Assembly (NCBI GenBank): GCA_964538065.1
Contig: CAZIDG010000002.1
Coordinates: 1 to 64,000 of the forward strand
Length of the DNA: 64,000 nucleotides
Reading direction: 5' to 3'
Source of the DNA: G963664225 sp964538065
GTDB lineage: Bacteria; Verrucomicrobiota; Verrucomicrobiia; Limisphaerales; UBA1319
Positions 32,882 to 42,245 of the stretch are shown here, piece by piece. A model generated the notes under the pieces. It was given only the letters and a program-made list of their open reading frames with translations, made no database searches and was not told where the DNA came from. The translations under genes and the position numbers were made by a program. Every line of letters begins with the position of its first letter. Position 1 is the stretch's first letter.

Positions 32882-34891
32882 TCAGGTGGAAACTGCCCCA
32901 AGCTGTTTATCGAGGCAGTGCCGGACAGTTTTGATTAAGGCCCGGGGCGAGAATGGCTTTGAGAGGAAAACGTCATTTTTCAACCAATCGGGACTTACGC
33001 CCAATAATTCCATGCTAAATCCGCTGATATAAATGACCTTCAAGTCCGCTTGATGGTTGCGCATACGCAGGGCCAGTTCGCGGCCTGAAACACCGCCGGG
33101 CATGACCATATCCGTAATGAGCAGGTCAATTGGACTTTGGGCCACAAGGGGCAGTTCGAGAGCATCACGGCCGCTGGCTGCCTCATGGACTTCGTAGCCA
33201 CAAGGTTTTAGGATGCTGCAAATCATTTGGCGTACTGAAGGCTCGTCCTCCACAACCAGAATACGCTCAGATCCTCCCTGGATGGGGGCGGTATCTTCCT
33301 TTTGCGTAGCGTGAATGCGCTGGGGCGTTTCATTCCCGTTACAAATCGGCAGGTAGATGGAGAACTCTGTTCCCTTTTGGGGTACGCTATTTACATCGAT
33401 CCAGCCTTCGTGTTGTTTGACAATCCCAAACACAGTGGAGAGGCCGAGTCCTGTTCCTTTGCTGGCCTCTTTGGTGGAAAAAAACGGTTCAAATAGTCTC
33501 CCGAGGACTTCCTTATCCATGCCACAACCGTTATCTGCGACGGTTAAAACAACAAACCGGCCGATCCGAGCGTCCGCACTCGCACGGTTGGAATTTGCAT
33601 CCCGTACGCATACGCTTGTCTTGATGGTGAGTGCACCGCCTTTGGGCATGGCATCGCGGCTGTTCACAGCAAGATTCATCACCACTTGTTCCATCATGGC
33701 TGCATCAATTTTCACCAGGGGCAGGCGGGGGGAGCATTGAATCTGAAGGGTGATGCTTTCTCCCAGCAAACTTGGCAGCATGTGACTCAAGCCCGTCACT
33801 ATTTCGTTTATATCCAAGGGCTTGGGTTGCATGATCTGTTTGCGGCTGAATGCCAGCAAGTGGCGTATCAAATCCGTTCCCTTGCGGGTGGCACATACAA
33901 TCTGAGTCGCCGATTCCATGCACACGGGAGGAACGTCTCGGTGGGAGAGCAACAAACTGGCATGGCCATGGACAATGGTCAGGATATTGTTAAAATCATG
34001 GGCGATGCCCGCTGCCAAATGGCCGACAGACTCCATCCGCTGTGACTTGCGCAACTGTAATTCGAGTTTTCTCCGTTCGCTCACATCAATGAGAATGCCC
34101 CGCATCCCGTTGACTGTGCCATTTTGTTGGATGGGGGCTGAAAATATCAGGACGGGGAAAAAGGAACCATCCTTTTTCCGTGCGGTATATTCGTTGCCAT
34201 TGGTTGCTTTGCCCGAAATCAGCGCAGCCATGTTTTCCTTGGCTCGCGCCACATCATCGGGCTTTAGCATATGAAAGACGGTTAAATCATTGACCGCATC
34301 GCTTGTCGAATATCCGAACATCGGAAAACTGGCGCGGTTGAGAAACAAGAACCGCCCCTGAAGGTCACATTCAAAGACAGTTTGAGGCAAAAGATCCGCC
34401 AGGTGCCTAAAACGCTGCTCGTTTTTCAGAGCGGCCTCTTGAGTCTTTTTGCGTTCTGTAATGTCTCGTGCAATACCTTGGATGCCAATGGGATGTCCAT
34501 TTCTGCGAAGTGGCCATATGTTGATTTCGACAAAACGCACAAGGCCGTTCTTGCATATCACCTGCATCTCGTGCAATGGCAGGATTTCACCTGCAATACA
34601 GCGCGCAATGAGCGATTGCGCCAGAGGCAGATAATCCGGGGCAATGAATTTCTCCAGGGGCATGTTCACGAATTCGGCTGCCGTATAGCCGGTGATCTTC
34701 AAGCCAGCCGGATTCATCGATGAGAAGTGCCCGGCAAGGTCGCACGTAAATATCGCATCCGCGGCATTTTCGTAAAAATCACGAAAACACTGCGTGCTAT
34801 CGCTGGCTCCATGGAACAGTCCCAGCCAGCGCCTCAATTGTCGCCCAATTGCCGTCATCGTGCTGCTATTTGGAAAACGCGGCCATAACAA
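32882..34891 (-). CDS. Cytoplasmic hybrid histidine kinase (PAS-PAS-HK-REC)
   Basis: A 669-residue sensor without membrane segments. PAS domains span about 35-145 and 160-272, each ending in D-I/V-T/S-E-R. The phosphorylation site is H298 in G-I-A-H-D-F-N-N-I-L, typical of the class with NtrB-like dimerisation domains. The ATPase domain has N-L-A-V-N-S-R-D-A-M, D-N-G-C-G-M and G-T-G-L-G-L-S. A receiver at about 540-660 has phospho-acceptor D594 (I-T-D-M-V-M-P-G-G). It would pass phosphate internally, probably to a separate partner. The start may be Met12. No adjacent regulator is present, but the orphan NtrC-type regulator at 5270 is one candidate. Confidence 0.92.
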   Translation of the reverse strand: MLWPRFPNSSTMTAIGRQLRRWLGLFHGASDSTQCFRDFYENAADAIFTCDLAGHFSSMNPAGLKITGYTAAEFVNMPLEKFIAPDYLPLAQSLIARCIAGEILPLHEMQVICKNGLVRFVEINIWPLRRNGHPIGIQGIARDITERKKTQEAALKNEQRFRHLADLLPQTVFECDLQGRFLFLNRASFPMFGYSTSDAVNDLTVFHMLKPDDVARAKENMAALISGKATNGNEYTARKKDGSFFPVLIFSAPIQQNGTVNGMRGILIDVSERRKLELQLRKSQRMESVGHLAAGIAHDFNNILTIVHGHASLLLSHRDVPPVCMESATQIVCATRKGTDLIRHLLAFSRKQIMQPKPLDINEIVTGLSHMLPSLLGESITLQIQCSPRLPLVKIDAAMMEQVVMNLAVNSRDAMPKGGALTIKTSVCVRDANSNRASADARIGRFVVLTVADNGCGMDKEVLGRLFEPFFSTKEASKGTGLGLSTVFGIVKQHEGWIDVNSVPQKGTEFSIYLPICNGNETPQRIHATQKEDTAPIQGGSERILVVEDEPSVRQMICSILKPCGYEVHEAASGRDALELPLVAQSPIDLLITDMVMPGGVSGRELALRMRNHQADLKVIYISGFSMELLGVSPDWLKNDVFLSKPFSPRALIKTVRHCLDKQLGAVST

Positions 34892-35212
34892 CTGATGCCG
34901 GACGTGTTTTCACAAGCGTTTGGATAATGATGCGAAGTTTGCACGTCTTAAGGTGGGGACGTCAAGAACGGCTTGGGCTTTTTTAACCTTTTCACACAAG
35001 ACACTGGACGAATTTCGAAGCGTTTATTTGGGGGGGACGATAAAGAGAAGATAACGAGACCGGTCCTGCCCATTTGCACATCGCTCATTTGGAAGATGAC
35101 CATGGAGGTCGATTACAGCCCTCCATTCATGGACAGAACCCTCTCCTGGAGTAACTGTTGGAGGGGGGAGTGAGATTGACAGCAAGGAGTGGGTGCCTTA
35201 ATTTCCGGCACC
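34892..35212. other. Divergent intergenic region
   Basis: About 320 bases between the kinase gene and the rhamnosidase gene. It should hold promoters for both directions, but I see no hexamer pair strong enough to call, and no gene, RNA or repeat. AAGGAG at 35184 lies just before the alternative GTG start of the rhamnosidase, too close to drive it and too far for the second GTG. Confidence 0.35.
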
Positions 35213-37999
35213 GTGAAATCCATATCGCTTTCTTTCGGATTAGCCTGCTTGGTTTTATCGATCATGATCGTGCCAGCGGAGGCTGTAATCACTGTTCAGG
35301 ACCTGAGGTGTGAGTACCGTTCGATACCCTTGGGGATCGATTGTGCTCAGCCGCGTTTGGGTTGGATCTTGTCATCCAACAGGCGGGGGGAGAAGCAGGC
35401 TGCTTATCAGGTGTTGGTGGCGTCGAGTGCAGAAAAACTTGCCCGGAACCAGGCCGATCTTTGGGACAGCGGCAAGGTGGTATCTTCAGAATCAGTTGAG
35501 GTGGTTTATGCGGGTACGAGCCTGCACTCCAGCCAACGTGCCTGGTGGAAGGTGAGGGTCTGGGACAATGATGATCAACCCTCTCATTATAGCAAGCCAG
35601 CCTGGTGGGAGACTGCATTATTGATGCCGCAAGACTGGCAGGCGCAATGGATTCAGCGCAAAACGATGGGACCAGTCACTGAAGCCCAGATGTTTGCCGA
35701 TCATCCAGCACCGCTTTTCCGCAAGGAATTCGTTCTGGACAGGAAAATCGCACGTGCTCGTGCCTATATCAGTGGCCTTGGGTATTATGAACTCCGTCTC
35801 AATGGTGAGCGTGTTGGCGACCACGTGCTCGATCCTGGTTGGACCACCATTTCCAAGCGGGTGCTCTATTCAACCTACGACATAACGGATCAGATAAAAC
35901 AAGGACGCAATGCGGTCGGGGTCATGCTTGGCAACGGATGGTTTAATCCGCTTCCGCTGCGCATGTGGGGGCACATTAATCCTCGTGATGCTCTTACCAT
36001 TGGCGAGCCACGTGCTATTGTGCAACTCGTGGTCGATTTCGAAGATGGAACCAGACAGGTTGTTGCCACAGATGCTACCTGGCGTGTCAGTGGCGGTCCA
36101 ATTTTGCGCAACAGTATTTATTTGGGGGAGAAATATGATGCACGTTGCGAGCAGACAGGCTGGGACACGGCTAATTTTGACGATTCAAAATGGGAGACTG
36201 CGGTGCCGGCTGTTCAACCGGAAGTCGGCCCCTTGCGAGCACAGGATGCTCCGCCCATTCGAGTCACCCGTACTCTCAAACCGGTTAAGTTGACAGAACC
36301 GAAGCCTGGGGTGTTTGTTTACGACTTTGGTCAAAACTTTGCCGGTTGGGTTCGATTGAAAGTGAGTGGCCCATCCGGCACATGCGTCCGCCTTCGTTCT
36401 GGCGAGCTGGTATATCCCGACGGAACTCTCAACGGCATGACTGCAGTGTGCGGCCAGATCAAGGGTGGAGGAGTCAATTACCGGTATGAAGGGGACGGAG
36501 ATCCCAAAACGGCCTTCCAAATTGATGAATACATCCTGAAAGGGCGGGGTGTCGAGGTGTTTGCACCGCGATTTACCTTCCATGGATTTCGTTATGTCGA
36601 AGTGACGGGTTTTCCGGGCAGACCGACCTTGGAGACTCTTGAAGGTCTTCGTTTGAATTCTGATGTGGCGAGCGCTGGATCGTTTGAGTGTTCAAACGAG
36701 ATGTTCAACCGCATACAGGAAATGGTCCTGTGGACGGAGCTGAGCAACCTTTTCAGCGTCCAATCCGATTGCCCGCATCGTGAAAAATATGGGTATGGCG
36801 GCGATATTGTTGCATCCAGTGAAATGGCCATGATGAATTTCGACATGGCGCGGTTTTACGCAAAAGCTGCACAGGACCTCTGGGATGCGGTCCGGTCCAA
36901 TGGCGGTTTTACCGAGACATCGCCTTTTGTGGGAATAAGTGACGAAGGATTGGGTGACAAATCGGGACCCATTGGGTGGGGGACAGCGCAGCCGCTGCTT
37001 CTCCATCAATTGCGCCAATATTACGGAGAAACCCGGCTTATACGAGAACAGTACCAGGCAACCAAAAAATGGGTTGGACTGTTACATTCCTTGGCCAAGG
37101 ATGGCATTCTGGACAATGGTCTCAGTGATCATGAGAGTCTGGTACCAAAGCCGCGCGCTTTGTCTGGAACGGCCTTTTATTACTATAATGTAAAATTGTT
37201 TTCTCAATTGGCTGCCTCCTTGGGACAGGAAGCAGACGCACGCGAGGCATCTGCCCTGGCAGAGGAAATCAAAGCGGCCTTCAATCGCAGGTTTCTGACC
37301 AGGGGCACAGGTCGCTATGATGCCGCCACGCAGGCATGTCAGTCATTTGCGCTTTATCACGGTCTGACCCCATCAGAAGAACAGGCGGTTGCACTCGATG
37401 TGCTTGTAGCGGACGTGGGCAAACACGACAACCACCTGACGACGGGTATTTTCGGCACCAAATACATGCTCAACGCCTTGACGGATGGAGGCCGTGCCGA
37501 TGTCGCGTATCGTTTGGTCAATCAGCGTACTTTTCCTGGATGGGGCCATATGCTGGAGCTCGGAGGAACCACTCTTTGGGAACACTGGGAATTCAGTGAC
37601 AATACATTCTCACACAACCATCCAATGTTTGGTTCTGTCAGCGAATGGTTCTATAAGGCGCTTGCCGGCATACGGCCTTCTCCCGATGCCGTTGGATTCG
37701 ATAAGATTATAATCAAGCCCCAGCCGGTTGGTGATCTGCGTTGGGTACGCGCCACCCACAATACCGTTCGTGGCAAGATATCGTCAGCCTGGGAGAAAAA
37801 GGATGGAAAGTTCAGGCTCAGCATCGTGATCCCCGTAAATGCGATTGCCGACGTATATGTACCTGCCAGGGACGCGGCGCATGTGACGGAAGGAGGCAGG
37901 ACAATCAACAAGGCGAGAGGAGTGAAATTCCTTCGGATGGAAGGAGATGCCGCTGTGTTCGCAGTTGGCTCAGGAAGTTACGAATTCGTGGCGGATTGA
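35213..37999 (+). CDS. Secreted alpha-L-rhamnosidase (GH78)
   Basis: About 928 residues. I use the GTG at 35213, which gives a clean signal peptide (KSISLSFGLACLVLSIMIVPAEA); GTG at 35189 is in frame and adds eight residues. The enzyme removes terminal alpha-L-rhamnose from glycans. N-terminal beta-sandwich domains include the Bac_rhamnosid_N carbohydrate module (L-G-Y-Y-E-L-R-L-N-G, L-G-N-G-W-F). A concanavalin-like domain follows. The (alpha/alpha)6 barrel has D-C-P-H-R-E-K-Y-G-Y-G-G-D, the family's catalytic-acid region, and later G-G-T-T-L-W-E-H-W. The C-terminal beta domain (I-I-K-P-Q-P, V-R-G-K-I-S) is present. It stands alone, with no transporter beside it. Confidence 0.93.
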   Translation: MKSISLSFGLACLVLSIMIVPAEAVITVQDLRCEYRSIPLGIDCAQPRLGWILSSNRRGEKQAAYQVLVASSAEKLARNQADLWDSGKVVSSESVEVVYAGTSLHSSQRAWWKVRVWDNDDQPSHYSKPAWWETALLMPQDWQAQWIQRKTMGPVTEAQMFADHPAPLFRKEFVLDRKIARARAYISGLGYYELRLNGERVGDHVLDPGWTTISKRVLYSTYDITDQIKQGRNAVGVMLGNGWFNPLPLRMWGHINPRDALTIGEPRAIVQLVVDFEDGTRQVVATDATWRVSGGPILRNSIYLGEKYDARCEQTGWDTANFDDSKWETAVPAVQPEVGPLRAQDAPPIRVTRTLKPVKLTEPKPGVFVYDFGQNFAGWVRLKVSGPSGTCVRLRSGELVYPDGTLNGMTAVCGQIKGGGVNYRYEGDGDPKTAFQIDEYILKGRGVEVFAPRFTFHGFRYVEVTGFPGRPTLETLEGLRLNSDVASAGSFECSNEMFNRIQEMVLWTELSNLFSVQSDCPHREKYGYGGDIVASSEMAMMNFDMARFYAKAAQDLWDAVRSNGGFTETSPFVGISDEGLGDKSGPIGWGTAQPLLLHQLRQYYGETRLIREQYQATKKWVGLLHSLAKDGILDNGLSDHESLVPKPRALSGTAFYYYNVKLFSQLAASLGQEADAREASALAEEIKAAFNRRFLTRGTGRYDAATQACQSFALYHGLTPSEEQAVALDVLVADVGKHDNHLTTGIFGTKYMLNALTDGGRADVAYRLVNQRTFPGWGHMLELGGTTLWEHWEFSDNTFSHNHPMFGSVSEWFYKALAGIRPSPDAVGFDKIIIKPQPVGDLRWVRATHNTVRGKISSAWEKKDGKFRLSIVIPVNAIADVYVPARDAAHVTEGGRTINKARGVKFLRMEGDAAVFAVGSGSYEFVAD

Positions 38000-38021
38000 T
38001 TTCAAGAGACTTGTCACCACA

Positions 38022-38059
38022 TGCCCTGTCAGCAGGTAAACACGACCGCTGGCAGGGCA
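38022..38059. terminator. Convergent hairpin between rhamnosidase and EIIA genes
   Basis: Twelve-base arms TGCCCTGTCAGC/GCTGGCAGGGCA with one G-T pair and a 14-base loop, between two converging genes. No T-run flanks it. Confidence 0.5.
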
Positions 38060-38088
38060 CACGTATTCGAATTGCGAAATGTCTCCTG

Positions 38089-38592
38089 TTAAAACTGTTC
38101 TTCTGCAGTCCGAATGATTTGGCGGATTTTTTCCGGACGATCCGCCGTCAAAAGAGATTTGCGGACGCGTGAATCACGCAAAACTCGGCTCAGTCGCGCC
38201 AGAAGTTGCAGGTGAAGACTGACAGTGGGCGCCACTAACAGGAAAAAGAGTTGGGCAGGTGAGTTGTCGACAGCGCCAAAGGCAATACCCTTGTCATGGC
38301 GTCCAAAAACGATGACCGGATCGTTCACCAATCCCACCAGAGCGTTGCGACAGTGTGGCAGTGCAACGCCATCGCCAACACCTGTGCTGCACAATTGCTC
38401 ACGCTCCTGTAACGCCTTGAGGAGTTTTGCCCGGCTCTCGGGATGACCTGCGAGTTGGGGGATTTTGGTTGTCAATTCCTCCAGAACAGCATCACGAGTG
38501 CTGCTTTGGAGATTGAGCTCAATCATTTCCGGTTTGAACAAGGGCGTCAGCAACAGCTGACGTGCACCGCTATCAACAGTGGATTCATTCAT
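38089..38592 (-). CDS. PTS EIIA (PtsN/fructose-type) domain protein
   Basis: A 167-residue EIIA of the fructose/nitrogen class. The phospho-accepting His80 is in G-V-G-D-G-V-A-L-P-H, and the family loops P-V-I-V-F-G and L-F-F-L-L-V-A-P follow. Such single-domain proteins usually regulate rather than transport, receiving phosphate from NPr. No EI or HPr gene is in the window. It is the last gene of the mla-PIN-glcD string, 21 bases after glcD. Confidence 0.88.
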   Translation of the reverse strand: MNESTVDSGARQLLLTPLFKPEMIELNLQSSTRDAVLEELTTKIPQLAGHPESRAKLLKALQEREQLCSTGVGDGVALPHCRNALVGLVNDPVIVFGRHDKGIAFGAVDNSPAQLFFLLVAPTVSLHLQLLARLSRVLRDSRVRKSLLTADRPEKIRQIIRTAEEQF

Positions 38593-38613
38593 GGGTAATA
38601 AATATAATGGTAA

Positions 38614-39999
38614 TCATGGATCGAGAAACTTCCCTGGATTGAGGATGCCATGGGGATCAAGGGCATCTTTAATCAAACGATGAAATTGATGCACCTCCGG
38701 CTTGATGGCCATTGGCCACCACGGTTTTCGCGACAGACCAATCCCATGTTCTCCTGTGATGACTCCACCCCAGGAGAGAACCTGTTGGAATAATTCATCC
38801 AAAACGGTACGGCACCGTTCATTGACGCCTGGGAGCGTTTTATCCACCATGACATTGACGTGAATATTCCCATCTCCAGCATGACCGAAGCAGGCCACAG
38901 GAAATTGATGCTTCTTCTGCAGGCGGGCTGTAAAACGGAACAAGTCCTCAAGGCGCCCGCGGGGCACGGTGATATCTTCGTTCAGCTTCTGCAGGCCGGT
39001 GTCGCGCAGTGCATAGGAAAATTCGCGGCGTAATTGCCAGATCGATTCACATGATTCCGCGCCAAAGGCGGAACGCACAAAGCGCGGGTTGAATTGACGG
39101 ACAATTTTCTCCACCTGACGGAGTTCCTGGCGAACCGATTTGGCCTGACCGTCCATCTCCACAATTAAGTGAGCCCGGCAGCCCTCGAGCATTTTGCTGC
39201 CGGTGCGTTTATGCGCGGCGGCAAGGGTAAAGGCATCGGCCACTTCCAGGGCGGAGGGCAGGAAGCCTCCGGCAAAAATGGCTCGAATTGCTTTGGCGTC
39301 GTCGGCCATCTCGCTAAATCCAACAGACAGGCATGCCCGGAATGGGGGCAGGGGGATGAGTTTGAGTGTGGCCTCCGTGACAATGCCCAGCATCCCTTCT
39401 GAGCCTACAAACACACGGGAAAGATCAAAGCCGGTCTTGTTTTTATGGGTCCTGCTGCCTAATCGCAGCACAGTACCGTTGGCAAGTACAACCTCAAGAC
39501 CCAGAACATAGTCGCGGGTGACCCCATATTTTAGACACCGGGGTCCCCCTGCGTTGGTGGCAATATTCCCACCGATGAAGCACTCGCCACGGCTGGCTGG
39601 ATCCGGCGGGTAAAACAAGCCGCGTTTTTCGACCGCCTTTTGAAGCCTTTCAGTGATGACACCTGGTTGGACTACCGCGACAAAGTCTCCTGCATTGATT
39701 TCCTTGATGCGATTCATTCGTGTCATGGATAGCACCAACCCACCCCGCACAGGCACGCATCCGCCTGCATATCCGCATCCCGCACCACGTGCTGTAACTG
39801 GAATCCGGTGCTGATCGGCAAAGGCAAGGATTTTGGACACGGTCTCAACATTGCGGGGAAATGCCACGGCATCTGGCTGACAGGAGGCCATCCATTTGTC
39901 TGAGGCGTGCTCTTTGAGGACTTTCGGATCAAAACACAAAACATCCTGTGGAACAAGTCTCGCTAATTTTCGCAGGGTGGAGCGATCAATGGTTTTCAT
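38614..39999 (-). CDS. FAD-linked oxidase, glycolate oxidase GlcD-like
   Basis: A 461-residue flavoprotein of the PCMH/VAO fold. The FAD-binding segment reads P-V-T-A-R-G-A-G-C-G-Y-A-G-G, followed by GGNIATNAGGPRCLKYG and the C-terminal C-F-G-H-A-G-D-G-N-I-H-V-N and G-V-I-T-G-E-H-G-I-G motifs. Homologues oxidise D-lactate, glycolate or other 2-hydroxy acids. No GlcE/GlcF partner is adjacent, so the acceptor and substrate are not fixed. Its ATG overlaps the stop of a small upstream reading frame as ATGA. Confidence 0.9.
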   Translation of the reverse strand: MKTIDRSTLRKLARLVPQDVLCFDPKVLKEHASDKWMASCQPDAVAFPRNVETVSKILAFADQHRIPVTARGAGCGYAGGCVPVRGGLVLSMTRMNRIKEINAGDFVAVVQPGVITERLQKAVEKRGLFYPPDPASRGECFIGGNIATNAGGPRCLKYGVTRDYVLGLEVVLANGTVLRLGSRTHKNKTGFDLSRVFVGSEGMLGIVTEATLKLIPLPPFRACLSVGFSEMADDAKAIRAIFAGGFLPSALEVADAFTLAAAHKRTGSKMLEGCRAHLIVEMDGQAKSVRQELRQVEKIVRQFNPRFVRSAFGAESCESIWQLRREFSYALRDTGLQKLNEDITVPRGRLEDLFRFTARLQKKHQFPVACFGHAGDGNIHVNVMVDKTLPGVNERCRTVLDELFQQVLSWGGVITGEHGIGLSRKPWWPMAIKPEVHQFHRLIKDALDPHGILNPGKFLDP

Positions 40000-40217
40000 G
40001 AAAACATACGGTCCAGTGCCGTCGGGAAATGATGCGTTTTACTCGCTTGGATTGCATGTGCCTTGACCACAACGCGGCCGATAGTTACTGCGGCGAGGAT
40101 GCTGGAAACAGCCAATCCGGCATGGAGGAGCGCCTGAGCACTTTCAGTCCCCGGAAACAAGCGCATCAAACGCGCATCGATGACATCAAACATTGGATGT
40201 GCCATGGTCCAATCCAT
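39996..40217 (-). CDS. Possible small membrane protein between PIN/TRAM and GlcD genes
   Basis: A 73-residue reading frame that fits exactly into the gap of a compact operon: 30 bases after the PIN/TRAM stop and overlapping the GlcD start by 4 bases. It has one hydrophobic stretch (LLHAGLAVSSILAAVTIGRVVV) that could span the membrane. I do not recognise it. Its position favours translation, but it could be a chance frame. Confidence 0.4.
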   Translation of the reverse strand: MDWTMAHPMFDVIDARLMRLFPGTESAQALLHAGLAVSSILAAVTIGRVVVKAHAIQASKTHHFPTALDRMFS

Positions 40218-40247
40218 GAGTTAATAATAATGCTGCTGAGTGGCGAA

Positions 40248-41258
40248 TCAAGTGACCACTGGTTGTTGAAGATCCGCGAATACAATGACACCAGCACCTG
40301 TCTGGAGAAGACTGATGACATGGACCCCCACCTGCTGGCCGATCAAATTGTGCGCCTGGTTGACAACCACCATGGTCCCATCGCTTAAATAGCCAACCCC
40401 TTGTCCCTTGTCCTTGCCTTCGCGCACGATCCGGATATTGAAAGACTCTCCCGGCAGGATGACCGGCTTGAGGACCTGGGCCAGCTCTGCGATGTTCACG
40501 CAGGAAACCGATTGCAGAGTGGCAATTTTGGTCAGATTAAAATCCGTGGTGTACAGCCTCGCATTGAGGGTCTTTGCCAGACGTACCAATTTGGCATCCA
40601 CTTGAGGTTCGTCCGGAAAGTCAGCTTCGTGGATTTTGACTTCATTCTTGTTGTTGTGACGAATGCGTTCGAGCATGTCGAGCCCCCGGCGGCCGCGCAC
40701 GCGTTTGATCGAGTCCTTGCTGTCAGCGATCTGATGCAACTCCCGCAGCACAAAACGAGGCACCACAATGATCCCTTCAAGATAGTTGGCCTCAATAAGG
40801 TCGGTGATGCGACCATCCACGATGACGCTGGTATCAAGCAACAGGAGGTTTTCAGGTTTGTTTTGTGCTGCGAAACGCACAAAGGGGATGATGAGGTAGA
40901 AATCCTCCTTGTTGCTGCGCATGGCCAGAATCATGCCAATGTAGCTAAAACTGACAAACAGGCACAGCCGGACGACCCATCGGGTTGTTTCGTCCACATA
41001 GATGAATAGCTGGGAACGATCAATCATCCAGGCTACCATTGTGCCCAGCAGCAGACCGAAACTCGCGGCCGAGAATGCACGAAGGGAAAAGCCTTTCAGC
41101 ATCTCATCAATGGCAATGAGAAGTCCGCCCAAACCGAATCCGATGATGATGCCGATCAGGCCGCCGCCCGCCACCAGTTCGGGCCGCACCTGCGTAATGG
41201 CGAATCCCCCTGTGCAACAGAGTAACAAAAAGAATATGCGTACGACCCAGAGTGACAT
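40248..41258 (-). CDS. Membrane PIN/TRAM-domain protein (YacL-like)
   Basis: A 336-residue protein. Four hydrophobic helices fill residues 1-115. A PIN nuclease domain spans about 135-260, with acidic residues in L-L-L-D-T-S-V-I-V-D-G-R-I, L-R-E-L-H-Q-I-A-D-S and Y-T-T-D-F-N-L. A C-terminal TRAM RNA-binding domain (L-P-G-E-S-F-N-I, G-Q-G-V-G-Y-L-S-D-G-T-M-V-V-V) ends at 325. The architecture matches YacL of Gram-positives, whose function is unclear. It starts 3 bases after mlaD, tying a putative RNase to the lipid-transport operon. Confidence 0.9.
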   Translation of the reverse strand: MSLWVVRIFFLLLCCTGGFAITQVRPELVAGGGLIGIIIGFGLGGLLIAIDEMLKGFSLRAFSAASFGLLLGTMVAWMIDRSQLFIYVDETTRWVVRLCLFVSFSYIGMILAMRSNKEDFYLIIPFVRFAAQNKPENLLLLDTSVIVDGRITDLIEANYLEGIIVVPRFVLRELHQIADSKDSIKRVRGRRGLDMLERIRHNNKNEVKIHEADFPDEPQVDAKLVRLAKTLNARLYTTDFNLTKIATLQSVSCVNIAELAQVLKPVILPGESFNIRIVREGKDKGQGVGYLSDGTMVVVNQAHNLIGQQVGVHVISLLQTGAGVIVFADLQQPVVT

Positions 41259-41261
41259 AAT

Positions 41262-42245
41262 TTACCAAACCGGACTTTTGCCTGGATAGGGTAGTTTTGC
41301 CGGCTGTTTAGTCGAGCTTTTTACCGTCTTTGGCCGGTAGAGCAAGCCGTATTTGTTGAGATTACTGCTCAGGACGGTGAGATTACTTGAAAGAGCCGTG
41401 AACTCCATGGCGAGAGTTTTGTCCGTTAAGAGCTTCCCAGCCACGCCCTCGCCGTTCTCCAGACCGTGCAGAAGATTGCTGGCGCTGGTGCTGGCGCTTT
41501 CCAAATTGATGGTCATGCGCTTGAAGGATGAACCGTTGGTGGACAAAACCTCGTTGGCCTGGGCAGCCAGACGATTGGCTTCGACTGTGAAGACAACCAG
41601 ATTGCTTAACGCCGTGGTGACCGTCACGGCATTTGACTGAACCAGGCCATTAATGCCTGTCGCCATGCTGGTGAATTCCGATGACATCGTATGAAGGTTG
41701 GCCAGTGTGTTGGTCAGATTGACCAGGTTCTGCTCGGCTAATAGAATCCGGTCGATCCGGCTCATCGAATGATTGACTATCTGTGCGGTTTCATCGAGGC
41801 GCTTCATTAAAAGAGATGCCGAACGTGCGGTGTCTTGCAGGTTGAAGGGCTCCTGACATTGGACCACGCTCCCGTTTGTCATGGGGGGGGCTATGTTCGG
41901 GCCCGGTGAAATGGAGATGAATTGATCGCCAAGAAAACCGGCCTGATCGATGACAAATACGGCATCTTCGCGGATCATGTATTTTTTAAGTATGCGCGCC
42001 CGAATGGTGACCGAACGCCCATCCGGATTCAGATCGGCATCCACCACGTTGCCAACCTGAACGCCGGCCATGGCTACGGTTGCATGAGGTTTGATCGATC
42101 CCACATTTTTGGCCAGCAGTCGGATCTCGTAGGAAGGCTTGAAAAGGGTCGCGCCTTTTGTGAATTGGAGCAGCATGGCGCCCAATAGCGTCAGGCCAAT
42201 CAAGACGAACAGGCCTACCTTCCAGAATGTGCGGGGTTCTTTCAT
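41262..42245 (-). CDS. mlaD: MlaD-family (MCE) lipid-transport protein
   Basis: A 327-residue protein with one N-terminal membrane helix (about 10-27) and an MCE domain at about 36-118 (Y-E-I-R-L-L-A-K-N-V-G, V-A-M-A-G-V-Q-V-G). In Mla systems hexameric MCE rings carry phospholipids across the periplasm. A long helical, Ser/Thr/Asn-rich region of about 190 residues follows, longer than E. coli MlaD, and could form a needle-like extension. Its start overlaps the mlaF stop by 4 bases. Confidence 0.9.
   Translation of the reverse strand: MKEPRTFWKVGLFVLIGLTLLGAMLLQFTKGATLFKPSYEIRLLAKNVGSIKPHATVAMAGVQVGNVVDADLNPDGRSVTIRARILKKYMIREDAVFVIDQAGFLGDQFISISPGPNIAPPMTNGSVVQCQEPFNLQDTARSASLLMKRLDETAQIVNHSMSRIDRILLAEQNLVNLTNTLANLHTMSSEFTSMATGINGLVQSNAVTVTTALSNLVVFTVEANRLAAQANEVLSTNGSSFKRMTINLESASTSASNLLHGLENGEGVAGKLLTDKTLAMEFTALSSNLTVLSSNLNKYGLLYRPKTVKSSTKQPAKLPYPGKSPVW

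Noticed and set aside
34973..35173. 66-residue frame before the rhamnosidase
   Set aside because: No family likeness and a composition expected of non-coding DNA.
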